64,000 nucleotides of DNA, taken from positions 1 through 64,000 of the forward strand of contig NZ_BMZQ01000003.1 of the NCBI RefSeq assembly GCF_014652875.1. Reading direction: 5' to 3'. The stretch comes from Tianweitania populi (GTDB taxonomy: Bacteria; Pseudomonadota; Alphaproteobacteria; Rhizobiales; Rhizobiaceae). The notes beneath the pieces were generated by a model, which saw only the letters and a list, made by a program, of their open reading frames with translations, did no database searches and had not been told where the DNA came from. Shown in pieces: positions 43,750 to 52,540 of this stretch (within the stretch, counting starts at the first letter, position 1; every line of letters begins with the position of its first letter). The position numbers were made by a program, and so were the translations under genes.

Positions 43750-44439
43750 ATGCAGGCTTTCACGGATATTCAGCCGAAGAGCTTGTCCGGGCAGATCTAC
43801 GGCCAGCTTCGCCACCAGTTAATGGCAGCCCGTTTGCAGCCAGGCGCGCGCTTGAAGATCCGCGAGCTGGCCCGAAATCTGGGAACCAGCGAAACACCAG
43901 TGCGCGAAGCCTTGCTGCAACTCGTCCGCGACGGCGCGCTGGAAATGAAGCCCGGCTACTATATTCGCGTACGTCGGCTCACCCTTCGAGAATATGTCGA
44001 GCTTCGCGAGATCCGCCTCATGCTCGAGCCGCATGCAGCGGTAAAGGCGTTACCCAACATTGACGAAGCCTTCATCGACCATTTGGAAACGGTTCACGAG
44101 ACGCTCATTCGCGCGGAGCTGGAGAAAGACTATCCAGCAGCCCTGCTCGCAAATTACGAGTTCCATTTTTCAGTCTATAGACGCTCGGAGATGCCGCAGC
44201 TCATCGAAATCCTTGAGCGTCTCTGGATCCAAATCGGACCGCTGCTGAACTTCCTCTACCCCTTCGGCCATCCAAGCTATGACGGGCCGCATCAGCATCT
44301 GCATGTCTTGGCCGCGCTACGCGCGCAGGATGCGGAAGCGCTGGCCTCAGCCTTCCGTGCCGATTTGACAGAAGGCGGTCGATCTTTCCTAAGCTATCTT
44401 CAGGAAATAGACGCTCGCGAAGGGCTGCGGGGTGCATGA
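43750..44439 (+). CDS. GntR-family (FCD subgroup) transcriptional regulator
   Basis: 229 residues. The N-terminal wHTH reads LKIRELARNLGTSETPVREA, followed by the FCD ligand domain with MLEPHAAVKAL and H residues in FHFSVYRRSEM and YDGPHQHLHVLAAL, which usually bind a metal and a carboxylate ligand. It diverges from the aminotransferase operon with 155 bases between, so it probably regulates 34848-43594. Confidence 0.9.
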   Translation: MQAFTDIQPKSLSGQIYGQLRHQLMAARLQPGARLKIRELARNLGTSETPVREALLQLVRDGALEMKPGYYIRVRRLTLREYVELREIRLMLEPHAAVKALPNIDEAFIDHLETVHETLIRAELEKDYPAALLANYEFHFSVYRRSEMPQLIEILERLWIQIGPLLNFLYPFGHPSYDGPHQHLHVLAALRAQDAEALASAFRADLTEGGRSFLSYLQEIDAREGLRGA

Positions 44440-44912
44440 TGGCAATACCCTATTGCTGCTTGGCGAGGCTTTAACTCCCTTAGCTCGTGAACAGTGCTCG
44501 AAGCTTGAACTATCGTTCTTCATGACGGAGCGAGTCGGAGAATGATACATGGCTGATTTTCAGCCTTGCCGTTTGGATGCTGATCTACGGCTTCCCCAAT
44601 ACTGCCGGCGATTGGCGTACAGACAGAGGTCATCATTTTGTTTGGGCGCTTGGAGTGGATGGTCGTGCTCCTAACGCCCTGTCGGAAAACGAGTGGTTTT
44701 TTAGGTTACGGCTTCGGCGTGAGTTGCCTTACCGCAGCTCTAGGCCCTATCTTAGTCATTTGAGCCGCCGCGCACTTTACCAAAGGCGAACGTTCACCCT
44801 TAGCAGTGCCAGAACTACTCGGTTCGCGCCTAAACCGCCACGGTTCGAGCAATACTGCGTTCTGTAGCTCGCCCAACGTCAAGGCTGGCAGATCACATCC
44901 CTGACTGACACC
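44440..44912. other. Intergenic region without a convincing gene
   Basis: 473 bases. One open frame at 44577-44867 begins MLIYGFPNTAGDW and shows no family motif, no good RBS and a disordered arginine-rich tail, so I do not call it. This gap marks the edge of the toxin/IS scar. Confidence 0.5.
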
Positions 44913-45215
44913 TCAAGCCGCTCGGGGCACAATTTCCTGATAATGCCCGGAGCGCCGGGCCTCCATCAGGTCATAGGCGTTCTGCAGGCGGAGCCAGAAA
45001 CCCTCGGACGTGCCGAAGTAGCGAGACAGGCGCAGGTCGGTATCGGCAGTGACCGCACGGCGCCCGCGGATCAGCTCCCCGATACGTGTCGCCGGCTCAC
45101 CGATAGCGGTGGCCAGCGCGTTCTTCGTCAACCCCATAGGCTGCAGATAGTCCTCAAGCAGGATCTCGCCCGGGTGAACGTTGGGCAGCCAGTCTTGGGG
45201 GATCTGTTCGCTCAT
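44913..45215 (-). CDS. higA: HigA/VapI-type antitoxin (XRE-family HTH)
   Basis: 100 residues from ATG 45215. The N-terminal PNVHPGEILLEDYLQPMGLT is characteristic of HigA antitoxins, followed by the HTH NALATAIGEPATRIGELIRG and a C-terminal FWLRLQNAYDL. It lies 16 bases after the HigB-like toxin remnant on the same strand, the higBA order. The toxin has lost its N-terminus, so this antitoxin is probably an orphan; it could still repress its promoter if any remains. Confidence 0.9.
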   Translation of the reverse strand: MSEQIPQDWLPNVHPGEILLEDYLQPMGLTKNALATAIGEPATRIGELIRGRRAVTADTDLRLSRYFGTSEGFWLRLQNAYDLMEARRSGHYQEIVPRAA

Positions 45216-45231
45216 GCCTGCCTCCTCAAAG

Positions 45232-45485
45232 TCAGTGGTAGTCGATGATCTCGACATCGCAGGCGTTGCCGGCGTCCGATCGAAAGCAGATGCGCGGCTG
45301 GTCGTTAATACGAATGCTGTGCTGGCCGGCACGGTTGCCCGGCAGCGCCTCCAGACGGTTGCCAAGAGGAATGCGCAGGTCGTCCAGTGCAGCGGCCAGA
45401 TCTAGCTGCCGCAGCTTCTTCAGCGCCGGGCGTTGGATGTCGCCGGGTAGCTTGCGAGCAAGCCGACCGCTCACGCAACGGGTAG
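45232..45485 (-). pseudogene. higB: HigB-like toxin lacking its N-terminus
   Basis: The last 75 or so residues are HigB/RelE-fold: GRLARKLPGDIQRPALKKLR, then LRIPLGNRLEALPGNRAG, SIRINDQPRICFR and the terminal CDVEIIDYH. Upstream of GRLARKL the family N-terminus (IRSFRxKxTER-like) is missing and replaced by unrelated sequence that, on the other strand, belongs to an ArsR fragment. Loss of the N-terminal helix should abolish toxicity. The right-hand boundary is approximate. Confidence 0.75.
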
Positions 45486-45618
45486 CGGAAGGATCGGGCG
45501 TCTCGCAGCCTGCCATTACCAAACATCTCATGGTGCTGGATCGGGCGCGATTGGTGGTGATCCGGCGCGAGGGGCGCAATACTCATTGTTTTGCGCGGCC
45601 TGAAGGCATTGGGCCTAT
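45479..45618 (+). pseudogene. ArsR-family regulator fragment
   Basis: The frame reads VAEGSGVSQPAITKHLMVLD followed by RREGRNTHCFARPEGI, which is the recognition helix and wing of ArsR proteins of the YczG/SdpR type. The N-terminal part is cut off at the HigB junction, and the C-terminal part is interrupted by the IS3-type left end at 45619. It is a fragment of about 45 residues. Confidence 0.65.
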
Positions 45619-45669
45619 TGAACCGCCCCGGGTTTACCGGAGGCTCCAACTTCCAAATAGGATGGAGCC

Positions 45670-45999
45670 ATGACGAGCAAAACGACGAACTAGTTTTCCC
45701 CTGAGGTGCGCGAACGCGCGGTTCGGTCGGTGTTGGATCATGAGGCTGACCATTCCTCCCGCTGGACCACCTGCCAGTCGATAGCGGCGAAGTTCGGCTG
45801 CTCGGCGCACACGCTACTGGATTGGGTGAAGAAGGCGGAAGTCGATGCCGGCAAAAGGGCTGGTTTGCCGGCGGACACTGCCGAGAAGATGAAGGCTCTG
45901 GAGCGGGAGAACCGGGAGCTTCGTCAGGCCAACGAGATTCTGCGCTAGGCGAGCGCTTATTTTGCCCAGGCGGAGCTCGACTGCCCATTCAAACGATGA
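45670..45999 (+). pseudogene. IS3-family transposase OrfA with two amber codons
   Basis: The frame starts MTSKTTN then TAG at 45691-45693, and continues [20 protein letters not shown] with the HTH region [21 protein letters not shown] second TAG at 45946-45948 follows RQANEILR, where the family has Lys (LRKASAYF). Both stops are explained by AAG to TAG changes. The leucine-zipper-like [16 protein letters not shown] is intact. The stop at 45997-45999 overlaps the orfB start. Confidence 0.8.
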
Positions 46000-46529
46000 T
46001 CGCGTTCATTGACGATCACCGCGAGGCGCATGGGGTCGAGCCGATCTGCAAGGTGCTGCCGATCGCCCCGTCGACCTACCACGATCATGTCGCCAAGCGC
46101 GCCGATCCTGAGAAGCTGTCGGCGCGGGCGAAGCGGGACCTGAAGCTCAAGCCAGAGATTAAACGTGTCTTCGCCGAGAACTTCGAGGTCTACGGCGCAA
46201 GGAAGGTCTGGCGTCAGATGCTGCGCGAGGGCTTCGCCGTCGCACGCTGCACGGTCGAACGCCTGATGGCCGAACTCGGCCTTCACGGGGTCATTCGAGG
46301 CAAGCCGATCCGCACTACGGTGCAGGACAAGGCCGCGCCATGTCCACGCGACCATGTGAACCGGGTGTTCCATGCCCCGGCGCCGAACAGGCTCTGGCTA
46401 TCGGACTTTACCTACGTCAGCACCTGGTCGGGCTTCGTTTACGTGGCCTTCGTCATCGACGCCTACGCCCGTCGCATTGTCGGCTCACGAGTGAGCAGGA
46501 CCGCCCATGCGAGCTTTGTCCTGGGCTAA
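45996..46529 (+). pseudogene. IS3-family transposase OrfB, C-terminally truncated
   Basis: From ATG 45996 the frame gives 177 residues: the HTH_21 region (FEVYGARKVWRQMLREGFAV), then the integrase core with the first Asp in LWLSDFTYVSTW and the second in VAFVIDAYARRIVG. It stops at TAA shortly after, before the catalytic Glu region. Without the third acidic residue it is inactive. Confidence 0.8.
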
Positions 46530-46714
46530 TCATTAGCTAAACAAAAGCCCGCTTTCTGTTGGTTGCTGCACCACCGCCGCGCAACATAATTCAGCAAAGC
46601 TCCAGTAATGTACGAAAAACATGTGATTGGCGGTGGAAATGATAAACCACTGCCCAACGCGTTTTTTACTTAGCCGTCAGCCGGCTCAAGATAGAAGCTT
46701 CGAGCTTCGCTTCG

Positions 46715-47620
46715 TTAGTCTATTCTGCTGCGCGAGCTGCGTTCCCGCAGAACGAGATCACGAAAGGCGATGCTGACCTGGTTTGGCAGGCGCTCGGGAG
46801 TGATCATCGAGATGTCTCGCCACAGCGACGGCTCCTTCAAATGCAGTATCTCCAATCCATCCAGGCAGAGCATCTCCAATGCAGAGCGTGGCAAGATGGT
46901 GAATCCTGCGCCGGATCGGGCGAAGGCAACGGCAGTGGCCATTGAGGCGACCTCAAGAGCCATGCGCGGCCTTGTGCCAGCTACTTCAAACCCTGCGTCA
47001 GAAAGCTTTCGGAGGCTGGATGTGTCCTTGATGGCAATGAAGTCAAGGTCGGCTAGGTCTCTCCATCGGATCGGTCCAGCACCAACCAGGTTGTGCCCCA
47101 TGGGTACGGCTGCCACGATTTCATCGCGCCACAACGTTTCTTGGCGAAGATGACGTGCTCTGGCAAAGGCGGTGCCAAGAGCGATCGACAAAGCGCCTTC
47201 GCTGACCATCGAGAACAGTGTCCCTGCATGACCTTCGACAAGCTCGACTTCGACAAAAGGATGATCCGAGCGGAAGCTCGTTAAAAGCCGCGGCAGCATT
47301 TGCGCAGAGAGGGATGGAAGTGCACCAAGCCGCAGGATGCCCCGTGCGCCGGTGCGGTACTCGTGAAATTCCTGGTCGAGGGTCTCCGCTTCGCCCAGCA
47401 CGCGTTCCGCCAGTGCGTGAAACACCATCCCGGCCGGCGTGATATCGATTCTTCTTGTCGTACGCTCGAAAAGGGCCTCACCAGCGTCGATCTCCAACTC
47501 ACGCAGCATCGCTGACAGACCCGATTGGGTCAGTCCAAGTTCCTGCGCGGCATGCGTGATGTTGCGATGGGCCGCGATGCATCGGAACGCCCGCAGTTGT
47601 CGAAGAGTGTAATTCATCAT
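46715..47620 (-). CDS. LysR-family transcriptional regulator
   Basis: 301 residues. The N-terminal wHTH reads LRQLRAFRCIAAHRNITHAA, then QELGLTQSGLSAMLRELE and FERTTRRIDITPAG, the standard LysR signature. The C-terminal effector domain carries the usual two-lobe pattern (LRLGALPSLSAQMLPRLLTS). It diverges from the AtuA/amidase/importer operon, with a LysR-type box between them. Two consecutive ATGs (47620, 47617) are possible starts. Confidence 0.93.
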   Translation of the reverse strand: MMNYTLRQLRAFRCIAAHRNITHAAQELGLTQSGLSAMLRELEIDAGEALFERTTRRIDITPAGMVFHALAERVLGEAETLDQEFHEYRTGARGILRLGALPSLSAQMLPRLLTSFRSDHPFVEVELVEGHAGTLFSMVSEGALSIALGTAFARARHLRQETLWRDEIVAAVPMGHNLVGAGPIRWRDLADLDFIAIKDTSSLRKLSDAGFEVAGTRPRMALEVASMATAVAFARSGAGFTILPRSALEMLCLDGLEILHLKEPSLWRDISMITPERLPNQVSIAFRDLVLRERSSRSRID

Positions 47621-47626
47621 GCCAAG

Positions 47627-47643
47627 TTCTGAATATAGCAGAA
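47627..47643. promoter_or_regulatory. LysR-type operator (T-N11-A box)
   Basis: TTCTG-AATATAG-CAGAA is a perfect 5-bp inverted repeat with a 7-base centre and fits the T-N11-A consensus. It lies 7 bases from the LysR start and about 70 bases before the start of the divergent AtuA-like gene, the usual activation/autoregulation site. Confidence 0.6.
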
Positions 47644-47714
47644 TTTGATGTTAGCTGGTTGTGAAATGCGCTGTCTATAACATTCGCGAGACTGGTGGAT
47701 GGGGCTGTGGCAGC

Positions 47715-49064
47715 GTGCGACAAGACCGAGTTTTTATTGGTTGTGGGGCTGGATTTGCCGGAGATCGCACCGATGCAGGCCGTGCGGTAGCGCAAGAGCT
47801 GTCCAAGTGCGACGGCCCTCGCTTTATGATCTACGAAACCCTTGCGGAGCGGACGCTTGCTCAGGCTCAGCTGCGCCTGATGAATGGCGGTCCTGGTTAC
47901 TTGCCCCGCACGGAAGCCTTCTTGAAGCCTGTTCTGGAGATCTGCCTCTCGCATGGCATCCGCATCATCGGCAATTTCGGCGCGGCCGATCCCGCCGCTG
48001 CCTGCAGCCGCATCGCTCAACTCTGTAACGAACTCGGTTTGAGAAAGCCGAAGCTAGCTTATGTTGCGGGTGACAACGTCATGGACGGACCGGCGCGCAA
48101 CGCACTGGATAAAGCGCGCATGGATCAGCGAGAGCTGGTTGCTGCCAACGCCTATATCGGCGCGGCTTCCATTTGCGAGGCGCTCGATGATGGTGCCGAA
48201 ATCGTTGTCACCGGTCGGGTCTCGGATCCATCCCTCGCCCTTGGCCCGCTGATGCACGTTTTCAAATGGGGCTGGGAGGATTGGGATCGTCTTGCCGCCG
48301 GCACGCTTTGCGGTCATGTGCTCGAATGTGCCGCCCAGGTAACAGGCGGCTATTTTGCAGATCCCGGCATCAAGGACGTTCCGGATCTTGCCAATATCGG
48401 CTTCCCCGTAGCCGAAATTTCCCGCGATGGCGTCATCACCATCAGCAAGCCCTCCGGAACGGGAGGATGTGTGACCGTCTCTACGGTTCGCGAGCAGGTT
48501 CTCTACGAGATCGATGATCCGGCAAGCTACATCACGCCTGATGTCGTGCTCGACCTGACCAATGTCCGCATCGCCGAAGCCGGCCCGGACCGCGTGACGC
48601 TTTCCGGCGCTAAGGGGCGCGAAAAGCCCCGATCACTACGCGCCATGGCCTGCTACAAAGGCGGGTGGTTCGGCGAGGCTGAGATTTCCTATACCGGTCC
48701 GAACGCCGTGAAGCGGGGCCGACTGGCGGCCGACATTCTTGATAGCAGACTGCGCAAGTTGGACATCCCGCAGAACCGCGTCGACCTGATCGGGGTCGAT
48801 GCCATCTCGGGGTCATGCAATGCAGATCCTGTTTCGCTGGCACAGGTGCCCGAAATCCGTGTCCGACTGGCGGTGGAAACGTCCACGCGTGAGCGTGCGC
48901 AGATCGCGCTTGATGAGGTCGAGAGCCTTTATCTCTGCGGTCCGGCCGGTGGTGGTGGCGTGCGAAACCATCTTGTCGAGCGCCTCAGTTCCGAACCGGT
49001 TCTGATCCCGCGCGAGCTTGTGACGAGCCATGCGGTCAAGTTCGACGAGGCATCTCATGGCTGA
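47715..49064 (+). CDS. AtuA-family (DUF1446) protein
   Basis: 449 residues from GTG 47715. A start at GTG 47661 is open but would leave no room for a promoter after the LysR box, and the family normally begins just before the GCGAGFAGDR motif, here residue 7 on. Other conserved stretches are LGLRKPKLAYVAGDNVMDGP and VVTGRVSDPSLALGPLMH. AtuA was found in acyclic terpene utilisation; its biochemical role is not settled, and most homologues lie in unrelated catabolic operons. It overlaps the small partner gene by 8 bases. Confidence 0.85.
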   Translation: MRQDRVFIGCGAGFAGDRTDAGRAVAQELSKCDGPRFMIYETLAERTLAQAQLRLMNGGPGYLPRTEAFLKPVLEICLSHGIRIIGNFGAADPAAACSRIAQLCNELGLRKPKLAYVAGDNVMDGPARNALDKARMDQRELVAANAYIGAASICEALDDGAEIVVTGRVSDPSLALGPLMHVFKWGWEDWDRLAAGTLCGHVLECAAQVTGGYFADPGIKDVPDLANIGFPVAEISRDGVITISKPSGTGGCVTVSTVREQVLYEIDDPASYITPDVVLDLTNVRIAEAGPDRVTLSGAKGREKPRSLRAMACYKGGWFGEAEISYTGPNAVKRGRLAADILDSRLRKLDIPQNRVDLIGVDAISGSCNADPVSLAQVPEIRVRLAVETSTRERAQIALDEVESLYLCGPAGGGGVRNHLVERLSSEPVLIPRELVTSHAVKFDEASHG

Positions 49065-49395
49065 GCTCAGTGTCCCTTTGCACAAAATTGCCCATGCCCG
49101 CGCCGGCGATAAGGACAACCGCCTGAACATCAGCCTGTTTCCGTACGATCCCGCCCATTGGCATATGCTGGCGAAGCAGGTCACGCCGGAGCGCATTCGG
49201 GAGCATTTTTCCAGGCGCAAACCGACCAGCATCACGCGGCATGATCTACCGGTATTAGGCGGCTTCAACATCGTTCTCGAGAATGCCCTCGGCGGTGGCG
49301 TGAATTCGAGCCTGTATCTCGATGCACACGGAAAGTGCCTCTCCTTCCATCTTCTTTCGATGCCGATCCTTCTTTCGGAGAACTGCAATGTCTAA
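49057..49395 (+). CDS. AtuA-like C-terminal-domain partner protein
   Basis: 112 residues. LHKIAHARAGDKDNRLNISL at the N-terminus and FNIVLENALGGGVNSSLYLD near the C-terminus match the short domain that is fused to the end of some AtuA proteins and separate in others. It overlaps both the AtuA-like gene and the amidase gene by 8 bases, so the three are tightly coupled. Confidence 0.85.
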   Translation: MAELSVPLHKIAHARAGDKDNRLNISLFPYDPAHWHMLAKQVTPERIREHFSRRKPTSITRHDLPVLGGFNIVLENALGGGVNSSLYLDAHGKCLSFHLLSMPILLSENCNV

Positions 49396-50854
49396 CGCCG
49401 CACTGCTCAACTTGACGGCTGTGGAGGCGGTGGAACGGCTGAAGTCGCGCGACATCTCTTCGCTGGAGCTTGTTGAAGCATCCATCAGGCGCATCGAGGC
49501 CGTGGAACCGAAGGTCAACGCTCTTCCCATAACCTGTTTCGAGCGTGCGCGGACACAGGCGCGGCACTTCGACGATGCCAAAGGGTCCGCATCGATTCTG
49601 ACAGGCTTGCCGATTTCGGTGAAGGACCTGGATGAGGTGGCCGGCGTTCGGCACACCAATGGCGGGTCGGTGATCTTCGAAGAATACGTCGCGACGAAAT
49701 CCTCTCCGATGGTGGAAACGCTGGAGACCAACGGCGCAATCACGATGGGCAAGTCGAATTCCCCGGAATTCGGCTTCAATGCCAACACGATCAACGACCT
49801 GTTCGGTCCGACCCGCAACCCCTACGACACGTCGCGAACCGCAGCGGGCTCGTCCGGCGGTGCAGCCGTTTCTGTGGCCACCGGCGAGGTTTGGCTTGCT
49901 ACGGGGTCGGATCTCGGCTCGTCCATCCGCCTTCCAGCCGCCTACAATTCCGTTGTGGGCCTTCGTCCCTCGCCGGGTCGTGTGCCGCGCGCACGCAAGG
50001 GGATGCCGTTCAACACGCTTGCGGTTCTGGGTCCGATAGCTCGAACCGTCGGTGACACGGCGCTTATGCTGGACGCCATGGTGGCGGAACACTGGGCCGA
50101 TCCGCTGACCATCCCCGTCACAGAAGGCCAGTTCTTGCATGCAGCAAGCAACCGCAAGGCTCCTCGCCGCATCGGCTTCTCGCCGGACCTTGGCGTTACG
50201 CCGGTTGATCCAGAGATCGCAGCCATTGTCGAAGCCGCTGCAAAGCGCTTCACTGAGGCCGGGATCCCAGTCGAGCACGATGCGCCGGACCTATCAAACG
50301 GCGTCGAAGTCTTCCACGCAATCCGCGGGGTGAACCATCTGGCCAATATGGGTCCGCTCTGCGAGGCGCATGGCGACCGGATGATCCCCGAGATCCACTA
50401 TTCAGTCAAACGCGCTGCTGAACTGCCGATCACCCGTTATGCCTGGGGCGAGCGCGAACGCGCTCAGATGTTCCTGCGCACCATGGCGTTCTTCGACGAC
50501 TACGATCTGCTTGTTTGCCCGACCGGCATCATGGAGCCCTTTCCTTGCGATTGGCGCCGGGTGGACAAGCTCCATGACCATGAGTTCGATGCCTACATCG
50601 ACTGGATTGCAATAACCTACACGATCTCGCTTCTTGGCTGTCCGTCGATCTCGGTTCCCTGCGGCTTCACCAAATCAGGCATGCCTGTCGGCCTCCAGCT
50701 GGTGGGGCGACCGCGCGGAGAAGCAGATCTACTCGCAGCCGCGCAGATCTTCGAAGACATCGTCGGCGCCTTGGGCCGGACACCGGTCGATCCGAGAGCA
50801 CCGCGCGGACCCTATGCAGGTAGCGCACAATGCCGGACGCCCGCGAACGGGTGA
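49388..50854 (+). CDS. Amidase-signature-family hydrolase
   Basis: 488 residues from ATG 49388. The Ser-cisSer-Lys triad can be placed: Lys in GLPISVKDLDEV, cis-Ser in AAGSSGGAAVSV and the nucleophilic Ser in ATGSDLGSSIRLPA. The family hydrolyses carboxylic amides to acid and ammonia. In this operon it probably deamidates the compound imported by the Dpp-type transporter encoded next. The exact substrate is open. Confidence 0.92.
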   Translation: MSNAALLNLTAVEAVERLKSRDISSLELVEASIRRIEAVEPKVNALPITCFERARTQARHFDDAKGSASILTGLPISVKDLDEVAGVRHTNGGSVIFEEYVATKSSPMVETLETNGAITMGKSNSPEFGFNANTINDLFGPTRNPYDTSRTAAGSSGGAAVSVATGEVWLATGSDLGSSIRLPAAYNSVVGLRPSPGRVPRARKGMPFNTLAVLGPIARTVGDTALMLDAMVAEHWADPLTIPVTEGQFLHAASNRKAPRRIGFSPDLGVTPVDPEIAAIVEAAAKRFTEAGIPVEHDAPDLSNGVEVFHAIRGVNHLANMGPLCEAHGDRMIPEIHYSVKRAAELPITRYAWGERERAQMFLRTMAFFDDYDLLVCPTGIMEPFPCDWRRVDKLHDHEFDAYIDWIAITYTISLLGCPSISVPCGFTKSGMPVGLQLVGRPRGEADLLAAAQIFEDIVGALGRTPVDPRAPRGPYAGSAQCRTPANG

Positions 50855-50947
50855 TCCCCGGCCACATGCCGGGATCGGCCAAGCCCGCTTCCGGCGTGTG
50901 TCAGCTTGGATGACCAGGAATAACAAGAAAGAAGAGGAGAACGTTAA

Positions 50948-52519
50948 ATGAAATATGCTTCACTAAAAACGCTGGCATTGGCTGCGACGATCCTCGCTAC
51001 GCCTTTGGCCGCTTCTGCTCAGGAAACGGTGCTCAAGATGGTGCCAAACGCGACGTTGCGTTTGCTCGATCCGCTGAACACCACTGCTTATGTCACTCGC
51101 AATCACGGCTACATGGTTTTCGACACGCTGTTCAGCGTCGACGAGAACAGCAAGCCTCAGCCCCAGATGGTCGACACGTGGTCGATCAGCGACGATCGGC
51201 TTGTCTACAACTTCACGCTACGCGACGGTTTGAAGTTCCATGATGATGCGGCTGTCACGACAGATGATGTCGTCGCCTCGCTCCAGCGCTGGATGAAGAA
51301 GGATGCTACGGGTCAGCAGATCGCACTCATCCTGGCCAGCGTCGAAGCTGTTGATGCAAAGACCTTCACGATCAAGCTGAAAGAACCGTTCGGTCCTCTC
51401 ATCGACACGCTGGCAAAGCCGTCTTCGTTTCCCGCCTTCATCATGCCCAAACGCATCGTCGAGACCGCTGGCGAGCAGGGCATCCAGGAAATCGTCGGCT
51501 CCGGACCTTACCGCTTTCTCGCTGAGGAATTTCGTCCTGGCGTTTCGGCGGCTTATGCACGGTTCGATGGCTACGTCCCGCGTTCGGAACCTGCAAATTC
51601 GCTGTCCGGCGGAAAGGTTGCGAAGGTGGATCGTGTCGAGTGGCTGACGTTCCCCGACCTGCAAACAACCGTCAACGCCCTGACGAGTGGCGAGATCGAT
51701 CTTATCGAGACGATGAGCGCCGATCTCCTGCCGAACATCCAAGATGCTCCCGGCGTCAAATACGGCATGCGTGCAGGCACTTTTACACCCGTTCTGCGTA
51801 TCAATTGGCTCCAGAAACCCTTTGATAACGTTAAGATGCGTCAGGCGGTTGCGGCCATGATCTCGCAAGAGGAGTTCATGGCCGCAACGATCGGCGACCC
51901 GGAGACCTACAAGCTCTGTCCCTCGCTCTATGGCTGCGAGTCTCCGCTGACGACCGACGTCAATCCTTTGGGCATGCAGGCGCCCGATTTGGAAAAGGCG
52001 AAAGCCTTGATGGCCGAAGCCGGCTACAATGGCGAGGAGGTTGTAATCCTCGATGCGTCCGACGTGCCCTCCTTCGCGGGCTTGGCTACGATCACGGCTC
52101 AATATCTGCGCCAATCCGGAATGAACGTAAAAGTCCAGACGATGGACTTCTCGACCTATCTGGCACAGCGGACCAGCAAGGCTCCTGTGGCTGAAGGCGG
52201 CTGGAGTATCGCGTTCGGTGGCTGGTATGGGTCCGACCTGTCGTCTCCCCTTTCGAACCTCAATCTCGATACGAAGGGTAATGACGGTTACGTGGGGTGG
52301 TCTTCCGACGAGGAAATTTCCAAGCTCAAGGTGGACTTCGCCCGCGCCGCGACATTGGAAGAGCAGAAGGTCGTAGCGGCCAAGATCCAGGAGCGCGCCA
52401 ACGAGTTGATCTTCTTCGTGCCGCTGGGGACCTACTATCAGTACACGGCCTATCGCGACAACGTAACCCCGCCAATCTCCTCCGCGATCCCGGTGGTCTG
52501 GGGTATCGAGAAGAAATAA
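50948..52519 (+). CDS. Family 5 (Dpp/Opp-type) periplasmic binding protein
   Basis: 523 residues with a signal peptide (MKYASLKTLALAATILATPL, cleavage near ASA-QE). NATLRLLDPLNTTAYVTRNH and DGLKFHDDAAVTTDDVVASL are family-5 motifs. It follows the amidase after 93 bases and is preceded by an AAGAAAGAAGAGGAG purine-rich RBS. It would present the ligand to the following permease pair and double ATPase. Confidence 0.92.
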   Translation: MKYASLKTLALAATILATPLAASAQETVLKMVPNATLRLLDPLNTTAYVTRNHGYMVFDTLFSVDENSKPQPQMVDTWSISDDRLVYNFTLRDGLKFHDDAAVTTDDVVASLQRWMKKDATGQQIALILASVEAVDAKTFTIKLKEPFGPLIDTLAKPSSFPAFIMPKRIVETAGEQGIQEIVGSGPYRFLAEEFRPGVSAAYARFDGYVPRSEPANSLSGGKVAKVDRVEWLTFPDLQTTVNALTSGEIDLIETMSADLLPNIQDAPGVKYGMRAGTFTPVLRINWLQKPFDNVKMRQAVAAMISQEEFMAATIGDPETYKLCPSLYGCESPLTTDVNPLGMQAPDLEKAKALMAEAGYNGEEVVILDASDVPSFAGLATITAQYLRQSGMNVKVQTMDFSTYLAQRTSKAPVAEGGWSIAFGGWYGSDLSSPLSNLNLDTKGNDGYVGWSSDEEISKLKVDFARAATLEEQKVVAAKIQERANELIFFVPLGTYYQYTAYRDNVTPPISSAIPVVWGIEKK

Positions 52520-52540
52520 CTCACTGAGAGGGGGCGATCC

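Larger units (their letters stand above)
45619..46529 (+). mobile_element. Truncated IS3-family insertion sequence
   Basis: The left end TGAACCGCCCCGGGTTTACC resembles IS3-family terminal repeats and begins inside an ArsR fragment. It is followed by an orfA/orfB pair with the IS3 layout. orfB ends after the second Asp of the DDE site, the homology stops near 46527, and no right inverted repeat is seen. The element is therefore a 5' fragment and cannot move on its own. Confidence 0.8.

Noticed and set aside
44577-44867. 96-residue open frame starting MLIYGFPNTAGDW
   Set aside because: No ribosome binding site, no motif, Arg-rich disordered tail; not supported as a gene.
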